64,000 nt of DNA from Nilaparvata lugens (taxonomy: Eukaryota; Arthropoda; Insecta; Hemiptera; Delphacidae): NCBI RefSeq assembly GCF_014356525.2, contig NC_052505.1, positions 8,682,171 through 8,746,170 of the forward strand, written 5' to 3'. Position numbers and translations under genes: made by a program. Positions 47,749 to 57,667 of this stretch are shown one piece after another (position 1 is the first letter of the stretch; the number at the start of each line of letters is the position of its first letter). The notes beneath the pieces were generated by a model. The model was given only the letters and a program-made list of their open reading frames with translations, was not told the origin of the DNA and did no database searches.

Positions 47749-48639
47749 AGCATTCATGGAAAGGATCATTCTCAGCAACTAATATGAGATCATCATTTAA
47801 AAAATGGATTCAAACATGCAATTGTACAAAATAAATTGATTCAATGCTATAATAAATGCTATAATAAATAACTACTATTGGAAAAGTTTAGATTAAATCT
47901 AAATTCAATTTTCCTTTCGATGGAGAGAAATATGTGAAAATTTACATTGCTGTTACTTCAGGCATCAGGCAACGTAACGCGCAATTGAACTCATCTATTG
48001 CTCAAATAGGATAAGCCTTTCTTCCAGGAACTTTCTTCAATTTGTGCTTGCCGTACCTTGCTTGCACTTACATCACATCATAAAAGGTGTGCATTGTTTA
48101 GAAAAATCGAATACGGCGTGGAGAAAGTGATTTCAGCATTAATGAGGATCCTCCTCTTGGTTGGTGTCTTCTCAATCACAAGTGCCGGCACCGACTCTCA
48201 CTTAAGCCCCTGAATCACTCCTAGCAGGAAGCCAAAACAATCTAAGCCAATAACAATCGAAAGCCAACATCAATTGAACCTCATTTCAATGATATATGAA
48301 TCCTCAACAGTTTTGTTTTGATCAACGCATTCATCAGCAAATGGAAAGTTAACACATTATTAATTTATGTGAGTGGCGTACAGCTCCTGTCCATGTGTAC
48401 ATTCGCAATTATTTTATCGACATGGACTTTCATTCACTCACAAACAAGAAGTATCAATCAATCAAACCAAATATCTATTATTCTATTATTTTACAAAGGC
48501 GACTTCCTAGAAGTATTTTAAGCCAAGGTGATGATGATGGGATGAATGATAATACAATGAAGGTGGAGTTATGAATGAATAAAAATTATAGGTTATTATT
48601 ATAATTATCAAATTGGATTGTCTCTCAGGTTATTGAAAA
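47749..48639. other. Gene-free stretch
   Basis: Nothing convincing is seen; the 67-codon frame at 48318-48521 lacks support. Confidence 0.4.
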
Positions 48640-48960
48640 GTTGAATGGTTTATTCATTTATTTATATTAACATTTATAGTTGAGAATGATATTGCATGTA
48701 TCAATGTATAAAATATTTTACTTTAAGGTACCTAATGAAGCTCATTCCTATTTCTCTTTAAAAATTTGTTGAATACATATTGATATCATGGAACTTGTCC
48801 TTAATTTGAATTATTTATTTATGCATTGATACATACAATATAATTCTCAACTATGAATGATTGGCGAAGGAACAACAGGCTTGAAGCCCAAAACTGTTTC
48901 TTTCCCAAATTTAGAATCGAGAAACATCAATGGTATTGTTATAATTCCACTCTATTAATC
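48640..48960 (-). repeat. Dispersed hairpin-bearing repeat, copy 4
   Basis: The imperfect stem GATTGGCGAAGGAACA...CAGGCTTGAAGCCC...TTTCTTTCCCAAAT at about 48859-48912 matches the family also present at 5440, 15360 and 18365. The orientation is that of copy 3. Confidence 0.4.
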
Positions 48961-49979
48961 TCAAAACGGAACTGCCAGTCCTATAAGTAGAAAAATGATG
49001 ATAAAGTGGAATCGACAATACAAGAAGCGTTTCTTAATAATTAAATAAATTCAAGGCCCACAATACCAAAATCAGTCAAACAAATTGGATGAAATTCAAT
49101 ATTTAAACCAGATTATTTCAGTTACAAATTCAGCTCCAACTTTCGACAACGTTTAATCAGAGGAAGTATTTGAATTATAAACATATTAAGAATTTCTGTG
49201 TTTCTTATAATTTTAGAAACAGTTTTTCTGTTATGGTATATTCTTCACTTAATAGTATTCATCATTCGAGCAGTTTTTTATTATTTTCTCCATCTATTCT
49301 TCTTTCACATTACAATATAATTTCTATTATAGGGATTTGAAAAATCTCAATTGAAAAGCAACTGTATCTATATTCACTACAAAATATTCTTCCAAAATAT
49401 CAATGTATCGTCTTATCCCTAGTATATTAGCAATTGGTTGATAGTATTTGCTTTAATCAATTTGAACGGAAGTTCTATGAGTATCATAATGCAAGATATT
49501 CTAATAGAATTCTCTTCTTTCTAGACGTACAAGCTCCATTTAAACTGATTCTGTATTGCAATTACTCATAACTATAATTTTCATAAAACAAGCTCCCAGG
49601 AGAAAGAGGGTGCCGAGATGGAAAAGACATCCTGTTGAGAGTTGGAAGTTGGGGTCACGATCCAGACCTTTTCTTTGAAGCAGCAGAGTTATATCCCTGC
49701 CTGGCTGGGATATACTATGCTAAGTATAGCTGGAAATTCCGGACACTTACATTCTTCTATCAAGTATATCTTACTGTAGAGTTTAGAGAATGAATGTTTC
49801 CAGGTAGCTTTGACAGTCATGCTACCATTGAACTTATAGTGGACTATACTAAAGATACTATAATGGTATTTTTATCCGCTATGGAAGCTGGAGGGGGAGT
49901 GAGTGCTGGAATTCCCAAACACACTGGCTGGTTTTTTTATCGATACAAGACAGCTCCTTAAAAGCATGCTGATTGTTTT
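48961..49979. other. Gene-free stretch upstream of the candidate exon
   Basis: No feature is supported; the distal part may contain regulatory sequence for the 50116 exon. Confidence 0.35.
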
Positions 49980-49985
49980 GATCAA

Positions 49986-50189
49986 ACTCAGTCTATTTGT
50001 GCAGTTCGTTAGCTAAAAGTGACTTAGTTACTGGTTATATTAGTGCAGCTACCGCACCTGGAACAGTGACTAAAAATCAGTGTTTTCTTGAGTTTTTGTG
50101 GAAATTAACAACAAAATGGCTCTAGTTTTCAGTGAAAGAAGCTGCGATATTTCAGATCGTCAACGGTCGGAAGCTGACTTGGTGGAAGG
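49986..50189 (+). CDS. Candidate first exon of an unidentified host gene
   Basis: A TCAGTC initiator-like match lies at 49988-49993. The ATG at 50116-50118 sits in a favourable context (ACAAAATGG). The frame reads MALVFSERSCDISDRQRSEA then DLVE and reaches a splice donor (GGAAGG|GTAAGG, junction after 50189), giving 24 codons plus two bases (coding part 50116-50189). Upstream sequence would be a 5' untranslated region of about 125 bases. I do not recognise the protein and cannot locate exon 2. The combination of initiator, start context and donor makes it better than chance but unproven. Confidence 0.45.
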
Positions 50190-50796
50190 GTAAGGTTTTC
50201 CACTTTTTCTTGACATGAGTTGATTCTACTCAATGAAATTGGAAAAAGTTCAAAATTGATTTGCTCTATTCAATAACCTGCTACTAAGTCATAGGTCCAT
50301 GACTTCCACTTTTTTCTTTCAATTGATGTGATAATGGAAAGGCAAACAAATAGTTGAAACTTTCAAAATGACAATGAACATATTTATTTATTCAACTCAT
50401 ATGGTGAATGGAATACTGACAAGTGACATTCAAAAGTATTAGATAAAATTGAAGGCGAATTGATAAAGCTAATATTATTTTTGAATTTGAGTTTTCTTCA
50501 AGAGGCAAAAGTGGAATTAGATAGGTACTTTGACTTAACACGACTGTATTAGATAAATAAGTATTCTTAAAAACATACATTCAGTAGGCTACCTAAAATC
50601 ATTATTGGTGATCACGCTGAGAAATAAGACTACTTTTCAGCATTTTCTATAATATTTCTAGGAAAAGGAACAGGTGTAAAAGGATTGATTAAAACTATAC
50701 AGTAACTTTAAAAATGTTTTAATTCCTTTATATATTACTACCTTTCCTTTTATATATCCTTTCATATTTTCCTTTTATACCGTATATTTAGTAAGT
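50190..50796. other. Presumed intron or intergenic sequence
   Basis: Nothing coding is supported between the candidate exon and the TA tract. Confidence 0.4.
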
Positions 50797-50800
50797 TTTA

Positions 50801-50853
50801 TTATATATATATATATTATATATATATATATTATATATATATATATATATATA
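50801..50853. repeat. (TA)n tract, left of the palindrome
   Basis: An almost pure TA run, interrupted by a few extra T or A bases. A matching tract lies at 52375-52432 on the other side of the Penelope-derived palindrome. Confidence 0.95.
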
Positions 50854-50941
50854 AAACACTTATTGAAATGGGCTGCTTTTAAATTAATAAAACAAATATA
50901 ACTTGTAGCACCCTTGTTTATTATAAAAACTTAAAATATTT

Positions 50942-50984
50942 GAACACGACTAGTTTCGGTTTTTAAAAACCATCCTCAGGTTCT
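50942..50984 (-). ncRNA. Hammerhead-ribozyme-like motif, left arm
   Basis: On the minus strand: CTGAGGA (complement of 50973-50979), a self-complementary stem GGTTTTTAAAAACC, GAAA, then CTAGTC. This fits a CUGANGA...GAAA hammerhead core with cleavage expected after the C. Hammerhead motifs in terminal regions of Penelope-like elements are known. Stem III would be the palindromic ACTAGT, so activity would need a dimer; stem I is weak and one base between CTGAGGA and stem II is unpaired. Confidence 0.5.
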
Positions 50985-51098
50985 AAAATAAATAAATAAA
51001 TAAAATTCAATAACTGTTATAAAACTGACATATGATTAAATTCATATGACTAATTATCTATGGTAAAAGTTATTAAATTTATCTTTTAAAATTTAATT

Positions 51099-51526
51099 TT
51101 ATTTATTCATTTTTAATTTTATCAAAAATAGGATTATTTAAGTCAAATTGGATTATATTTATTAAATTATTCCTATTCAATTTTGCAGTTTTATAGATAT
51201 AAAACTCTTCTTTTACATTCAATTTATTACTTTCACTACCAATGCTTAATATTTTCATATTAGAATTTATATTGATATAATTGTGATTATTCTCAATTAA
51301 ATGTTCAGCAAACGCTAATTTTTGAGTAGTATTTTTTGAATTTAAAGCCTGAATATGTTCATTGAATCTTTTTTGAAAACATCTACGTGTTTGACCAATG
51401 TAAAATTTTTCACAATTACTACATTCCAGTTTATAAACGCCTGATTTTTTAAATTGTTCTTGTTGTATTTTTTTATTAGAAATCTTCTTTATTAAATTAA
51501 AAACATTATTTGTTGTTTTATATCCT
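51099..51526 (-). pseudogene. Penelope-like GIY-YIG endonuclease C-terminus, left arm
   Basis: On the minus strand a frame of about 142 codons runs uninterrupted to a TAA at 51101-51099. It includes SGVYKLECSNCEKFYIGQT (Cys-x2-Cys plus the YIG motif), then RRCFQKRFNEH and AEHLIENNH, the CCHH-type GIY-YIG arrangement characteristic of Penelope-like elements. Upstream (toward the reverse transcriptase) the reading frame is lost at the palindrome junction near 51526, so it is a 5'-truncated remnant without a start. Confidence 0.85.
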
Positions 51527-51825
51527 AAAAAATCAGGCGTTTATAAACTGGAATGTAGTAATTGTGAAAAATTTTACATTGGTCAAACACGTAGATGTTT
51601 TCAAAAAAGGTTCAATGAACATATTCAGGCTTTAAATCATATCAGGCTTCATTGAACCTTTTTTGAAAACATCTACGTGTTTGACCAATGTAAAATTTTT
51701 CACAATTACTACATTCCAGTTATAAACGCCTGATTTTTTAAATTGTTCTTGTTGTATTTTTTTATTAGAAATCTTCTTTATTAAATTAAAAACATTATTT
51801 GTTGTTTTATATCCTAAAAAATCAG

Positions 51826-52165
51826 GCGTTTATAAACTGGAATGTAGTAATTGTGAAAAATTTTACATTGGTCAAACACGTAGATGTTTTCAAAAAAGGT
51901 TCAATGAACATATTCAGGCTTTAAATTCAAAAAATACTACTCAAAATCAGCGTTTGCTGAACATTTAATTGAGAATAATCACAATTATATCAATATAAAT
52001 TCTAATATGAAAATATTAAGCATTGGTAGTGAAAGTAATAAATTGAATGTAAAAGAAGAGTTTTATATCTATAAAACTGCAAAATTGAATAGGAATAATT
52101 TAATAAATATAATCCAATTTGACTTAAATAATCCTATTTTGATAAAATTAAAAATGAATAAATAA
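51826..52165 (+). pseudogene. Penelope-like GIY-YIG endonuclease C-terminus, right arm
   Basis: The plus-strand copy of the same domain, from the Cys-x2-Cys/YIG region to the TAA at 52163-52165. Compared with the left arm it has lost one base near 51947 (CTCAAAATCAGCG against CTCAAAAATTAGCG), which shifts the frame, so it cannot encode the whole domain. Confidence 0.8.
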
Positions 52166-52280
52166 AATTAAATTTTAAAAGATAAATTTAATAACTTTTA
52201 CCATAGATAATTAGTCATATGAATTTAATCATATGTCAGTTTTATAACAGTTATTGAATTTTATTTATTTATTTATTTTA

Positions 52281-52323
52281 GAACCTGAGGATGGTTTTTA
52301 AAAACCGAAACTAGTCGTGTTCA
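52281..52323 (+). ncRNA. Hammerhead-ribozyme-like motif, right arm
   Basis: Plus-strand copy: GAAC, CTGAGGA (52285-52291), stem II (52293-52306), GAAA (52307-52310), CTAGTC ending at 52316. The identical motif lies in the left arm on the opposite strand, 118 bp beyond the endonuclease stop in each case. The same caveats apply: weak stem I and a stem III possible only between two molecules. Confidence 0.5.
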
Positions 52324-52369
52324 AATATTTTAAGTTTTTATAATAAACAAGGGTGCTACAAGTTATATT

Positions 52370-52374
<5 letters not shown>

Positions 52375-52432
<58 letters not shown>
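52375..52432. repeat. (TA)n tract, right of the palindrome
   Basis: An AT dinucleotide run directly abutting the end of the right arm. It produces an artefactual frame at 52353-52604. Confidence 0.95.
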
Positions 52433-52434
<2 letters not shown>

Positions 52435-54240
52435 AACTCCATTCCAGAATTAATACAAATAAGACTAATAATCAGAACTACACTATAAGCATGAAAACAA
52501 TTCAATTCCCATACAAAGCGGCTATTTCCATGTATCCATCAGATGCGATTTTATGCATATCTATATCAAGTCACTTTTTAAAGATTTTTCTAAATAATTT
52601 ATAACAGGGAGTGCTAAAAATCTACTACTTCAACAAAATTGCAAACAGATAGTGGTATCTATTGGAGTGTAAAGGAATGAGTTTTAGTTAGGTACCGTAA
52701 GTCTACTCGAATAAAACATTTTTTCAGAATGCACGCTATTTTAGAGAAATGTCGCCGAAAAAATGATAAATTTTTTACAGACAGCCAGGAGGTTAACAAT
52801 GTTACCGATGCATGAATACAAATATAGGTGATACAGTACGGTACCAGTAGGCTATTTCAATTTCATTAATGTATACGGTATGCTAAGTCCTTACACTCGT
52901 CCATTATGGAGTTTGTAATGGGATTATAAAAGCTATACCAATCAACCTACATCCCACACATTTCAACTCACATCAAATTACTCGGAACGAGGTACGGTTC
53001 AAAGCAGAAAAATGTTTGGAACAAGCTAATATTCAAAGTGGTACTGTGATATCATGCAACAGTTACTGTCAATCAATAAATTCCAGTTGAGGAATTTCTT
53101 GGACCAGCCCTTATTCGCGTTCCTGGAAGCACGGAAACCTCCAAGGGGAGTCTTGTTGAATTTATTTCACCAGAATGTAGGGTATATTGATCCTGTCGTA
53201 ATTTCCTAGCAGCGCCTGGGAAGATCTATCGTGAGGAATGCTTTTAAGTTGTAAGAATATTACCTACCCACTCAGTATGTCAAGTAGTAGACTAACGTAC
53301 CTCACTCCAACTTCCAGTTGGGTTTATAACTTCCAAAATATGTAATGAGGCATATACAAAACTAATCAAGGTTCTTGAGAGCTACCTTAATAGAATTTAT
53401 GTACGTGTTCATAATAATAAGTACACAACTGATTTTCCAATGCTCAATTTGTTCACATGTTATTGACGATAATGAATACTAAATACACATAACAAAAACA
53501 CACAAAGGAAACAAATTCATGAATAAAATTACCAGTGACTGAGTTACCAGTAGACTTGAGTCAAGAGCTAACATGAAATTTAAAAAAAGAGACAAAATAA
53601 TGGAAAATACAAGATCAATGCTGTATCAAACGAACTGAATTAAAGTGAATATGAAGTTGAACATTTAAAGTGTATTCCAATTCAAATTATTCAGAACTTC
53701 TTCACAATTGTATATCATGACACAATATAATTTGAATTTTTCTCATTTTATATTAATCATCAACACAGATAAAAATAAATTACAGTGCATCTGATTGTTC
53801 ATGAACATGAATAAAAAAGGTATATGCATTAAAATCTATAAAATATTATAGAATTCTGTGTCAATCATATCTTCTTCAAAAATGTAAATCAAAAACATGA
53901 ATCAATCAGGGCAAATTCAACCAAGCATTTATTCCTACTGGAGTTCAAGGAAAATTTAAATAAGCAGTCGTCATGTTAATGAGAAAATTTTTAATTATAA
54001 TAATGAATTGAGATTTACTTTTATGTAGATAAATAAATATTTTTTCCATAAGTCATTTGAAATGAAAATATCCATTTCCAATAATGACGAAATACTTCCA
54101 ACCGCATACACGACTTGTATTCAATTCAATAATTTTGCTAATAATTGAAAATTTGCAATTGTTTAATTATTTTGAAAGCATAACCCATTATTATTATTTC
54201 ATTGGACACTCCCAGTAGATTCAGAAAATATTTGAAGGGT
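52433..54240. other. Gene-free stretch left of the second LTR element
   Basis: AT-rich with no supported gene or repeat. Confidence 0.4.
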
Positions 54241-54611
54241 TGTGAAGTTGTGCTCCTGGGGGGGTTATCTCTTATGATAGAGTCCCACGTTATGAAGCTA
54301 TTGTGAGAAGTTGTAGATTGCAATTCCTTCACAGATAATACGATGTTTCTGGTATTTATAAGAGCAGTCTCTGAATTCCCTCTTTTGCGAATAAATTCAC
54401 AAAAAATTAAGGCCTTCCGGCTCGCAAAATTACTGGGTTCAAACCTCAGCTCTAGCTCAGTGGTAGAAACATGAATTTTATAAGTACAAATAATCACCAT
54501 AAGGTTCAAGGACCAGGTATTGATAATTCTTACCGCTGCTTCTATGAAGTTTTTGAAGAATACCAGTAAGGAAATTAAAAGAATATTTGATGACTGATTA
54601 TCAGTAACCAT
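54138..54611 (-). CDS. Second LTR-borne open frame, 157 codons
   Basis: It starts inside the 3' LTR (MVTDNQSSNILLISLLVFFK) and runs 34 codons past the LTR edge into flanking DNA. In the 5' LTR the same frame (61544-62062) instead continues across the primer site into the leader. About 124 codons are therefore shared. No domain is recognised; it could be chance in an AT-rich LTR. Confidence 0.2.
   Translation of the reverse strand: MVTDNQSSNILLISLLVFFKNFIEAAVRIINTWSLNLMVIICTYKIHVSTTELELRFEPSNFASRKALIFCEFIRKRGNSETALINTRNIVLSVKELQSTTSHNSFITWDSIIRDNPPRSTTSQPFKYFLNLLGVSNEIIIMGYAFKIIKQLQIFNY
54433..54466 (+). other. tRNA-like boxes in permuted order
   Basis: CTGGGTTCAAACCTCAG (54433-54449) is a well-formed T-arm with a B-box, and TAGCTCAGTGGTAG (54453-54466) matches a D-arm/A-box. 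Here the B-type box precedes the A-type box, the reverse of a tRNA gene. It is repeated at 61884-61917 in the other LTR. It is not a functional tRNA as it stands. Confidence 0.35.
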
Positions 54612-54715
54612 GTACCACTAGAGAATAATCAGGACCAACTATAGTTGTTTCTAGTTGATTCTTAAAACGCTCGTCGTGAGTACAAGTATTCACCAATATA
54701 CCCTTTCAAAATTCC

Positions 54716-55012
54716 TTAGAACTTACAACGCCAGTTCTTGAAGCTCTCTGGATCCTTATATGATATAACTGGAACCTTATTAATATAATTTCTTAATATA
54801 TTGTTCTGGCTGATGAAATGAATATCATCAAAGGATGATAAATATTGAGTGCTCTGAATAAGGTTAATATTATTTGATTCTATGATTTTAAGTGCTGCTA
54901 AATATTTGTTGGTACCAAAACAGCTCAAACTATATAACACGAGATGAGTTAGGATATAATAAAAAATTCTATAAGTTTGTATGCTGACATAAAACACAAA
55001 ATATATTCCCAT
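54716..55012 (-). CDS. LTR-borne open frame of unknown function
   Basis: 98 codons, hydrophobic N-terminal half and a polar C-terminal half including QNNILRNYINKVPVISYKD. The frame is preserved in the other LTR (62167-62505, with a longer N terminus caused by a one-base change). It lies in the same orientation as gag. Preservation says little because the LTRs are nearly identical. No family is recognised. Confidence 0.2.
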   Translation of the reverse strand: MGIYFVFYVSIQTYRIFYYILTHLVLYSLSCFGTNKYLAALKIIESNNINLIQSTQYLSSFDDIHFISQNNILRNYINKVPVISYKDPESFKNWRCKF

Positions 55013-57412
55013 AAAAAAATGTGCATAAAATATTCGATATAACTATAATTCACTTAAATAATCTATTTTTAAAATCTGAATAATTATCACAGGCTTTGCT
55101 AATATTCACAATAATGAATTTCAAATTCATAAATATATTATATTTAATACTGGTACTTAGACTTCCAATCAATATAAAATTCTGCAGATAAAAACCTGTT
55201 CGGTCTATAAGTTTGATATGGTATATTTTGTTCAATAAACAAAATTAATATTTAATAAATTAATATTCAAACATGAGATCTCAGGGCTTTTAATATGAAT
55301 TCGGGCAGTGCATGGAAGTAAGCTTCCTACATATAATAAATAAATTTATAAAATGTTCTTGTGAACTATGTGATATTGTTCAACACGTGGTGACTTTTTA
55401 TTTTAACTCTAATTAATTGGAATAGCGCTTTTTTATTAATTATTACCCCACTGAACGTAGACAAATGAGCTCATTTGGTTTGACTTATCACTCACTGACT
55501 GAAGTTCTGGATGTTCTCGTGGATTGAATTAATTATTTCCAATAATTAATTAGGTAGGCTCCTTTTCGTCACTGCTGGGCTAACGTGTGATCCAGATTTT
55601 TATAAGTTTCTTTCGAATTAAAGCTATTTTTATGGGAATCTTTACAATTACGAACTCCTTGACAGCACTGAGTTCACAAACAATTTACATTCAACAAACA
55701 TACATTACATTTAAAAAAGGGTTTGGCTTAATAATTCGTTAAAAAATTTTTAAAAGGAATAAGAAAAGACCCTAAACTCCATGTGCATCCTCTCGGGTTG
55801 GGATCTTAAGCCAGAAGAAAGAGGTTTTCAGAAAAATTTGCTTCTTCCTAGAATAATTCTATAAGCTACTCTCTGATTGGCCCTCAATTTAATAGACTCA
55901 ATACAATTGGTTGCCTTGGGAATCAGGGCTTCCTCGGCTTTATAATAGAAAAAATTAATAAAAGAAGTTTTTATACAGATATATGGGGTATTTATCTTAA
56001 ATTGAATTCATAAATAAATCGTAACATACGATTTTAATAGATAATACATTTAGTTTTTATATGAGTTTTTTATACTCTTGATTTATCATGCTTTTTTAGA
56101 TTATAATAAATATTTATACAGAAATAATAGTTATTTGTATTTCTACACATCGACTTCCTTTAGTATACATAATATATCCTTTATGAGTGAATTTTATATG
56201 ATTCAACCGGTCATATGGGTTGATCGAATAATCAGCTGATTCATTCAGTATTGGTTCGGATAATTATCGATTTATCCAAGATCGACTAATTCTTTTCAAA
56301 ACGTAAACAAGTAACTCTAACCTCAATGTTCATGCATTTTATTTTATTTTTTATTTTTGTAATCCGCCAATAATAATTATGCCGCTTTATAATTTTTTGA
56401 TCTTACCAATGAGTTCTCATAATTATTAAATCACAATAATACATATTTTCTTATCGTTGTTGATAATGCTATTACTCCTAATCACTAATAATACTTGATT
56501 TGAGTTGATTTACTCTTTAGATAGGTCTAACCTTCTTTCCAATTTTATAGTTCTATTACATTTTATTGGCTCATTTAGAAATATTTGGTGGTTTCAAATT
56601 ACCACGTGACACAAAACGCCCTCTGATTTCTGATTTAAAACGACAATTCGAGAATATAATATAAATTTTATGATCCAGTGGTTTTGGATCAGAAATCATA
56701 TATGTTACAAAGTCTGCTAATAACTCTACTGAGAATCTTACCTCCTAACAATTCAACAACATATACAACAATAAATAAATTCAATTCAAATACATACGCC
56801 TTACATCGGCCAATCTCCTTCTACACACAATACACAATATAAACTATCTCCTCCTCCATACATAATATAAATCTTTTTTCTAATCCACGCTCTGCCCTCA
56901 GGCCAGAAGCACATTTGAATGTTGGTGCAAAATCATTGCCAACCTAACAAACTGATAATTCTCCGACTTGCAGAGTATAACATATTTTCTCCCTCAACAT
57001 AGAACAGTGACTTGTACATTTTCATTTCATTCTCTTGCAGAAATTGGGCTTTGTTTTCATGTAATGGATATTTTTAAGATAATCTTTGGTAGGTTTTATC
57101 AACACGAACTTCTTATTCCTCTAATACATTGAGACTTGGGATTAATGCTTTTGGTGGTAACTATGCGGTTTGATCATTTGGCGGATAATTTTAATGATTT
57201 TCTTAATAGTTTATACATAAATAATAATAATATAATATTTCTATAATATCTCTACATGCAATTCACATTTATATGACACTTGATCTTCTTATTCGGGGTA
57301 TCAACTTTGATGATTTAATAGGCATTGACTATTCTGGTTTTCGTAGTGTACAGCTGGTTTACGTTGGCTTCGGCTTGTCACTTGTCGCCATCTTGATGTT
57401 TCTTCCTGCTAC

Positions 57413-57667
57413 ATGAAGGTAAGTTGGCTTTTTAACATTAGAAGTTATTTATTCTCTTGTTTCATCAATAAGAAAGGTGTTAAAAAATGGTTTCTAAATT
57501 TTTTATTTCTTTATTTTCAGGTGTTGTTGTTCGAAGTGGATACTCGTCTGCGAAATAAGTGTGTTGCCTGGTGTTTGTTTGGTACGTATTTGTTGACAGG
57601 TAGATCCATGAATCCAAATATTATTGTTTATATTCTTATCGCTTATTGTCTCGATAATACGGTTTGA
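57413..57667 (+). other. Possible spliced small gene antisense to the gag 3' end
   Basis: ATGAAG at 57413-57418 is followed by a perfect donor GTAAGT, and a strong acceptor (TTTCTTTATTTTCAG) ends at 57520. The 102-base intron is a multiple of three and stop-free, so spliced (50 codons) and unspliced (84 codons) forms share the frame ending at TGA 57665-57667. Upstream is GCCATCTTG (YY1-like). The product contains a hydrophobic segment NIIVYILIAY. It overlaps the end of the minus-strand frame, so one of the two may be fortuitous. Confidence 0.3.

Larger units (their letters stand above)
50888..52376. mobile_element. Penelope-like element tails fused as a large palindrome
   Basis: The left arm (from 50888, TAAAACAAATATAACTTG) and the right arm (to 52376) are inverted copies of the 3' part of a Penelope-like retroelement: GIY-YIG coding sequence, stop, A/T-rich 3' region, hammerhead-like motif, end. 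The centre (about 51363-51926) holds a hairpin unit duplicated in tandem with a period of about 290 bp, so four copies of part of the endonuclease alternate minus, plus, minus, plus. No reverse transcriptase remains. (TA)n tracts flank both ends. Confidence 0.85.
54241..57390 (-). repeat. 3' LTR of the Gag-only element (inner end uncertain)
   Basis: The outer end TGTGAAG is clear. The inner end cannot be fixed because the partner copy leaves the window. CTTCGGCTTGTCA ending at 57390 is one candidate, giving a CA end and a length near 3.15 kb, which would be very long. At least 2.3 kb is proven by the repeat. Confidence 0.6.

Noticed and set aside
52353..52604. 83-codon plus-strand frame
   Set aside because: Its first half is translated (TA)n and the rest has no support.
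54433..54466. Functional tRNA gene
   Set aside because: The B-box-like arm precedes the A-box-like arm and no acceptor stem was found, so only a permuted or fortuitous resemblance is reported.
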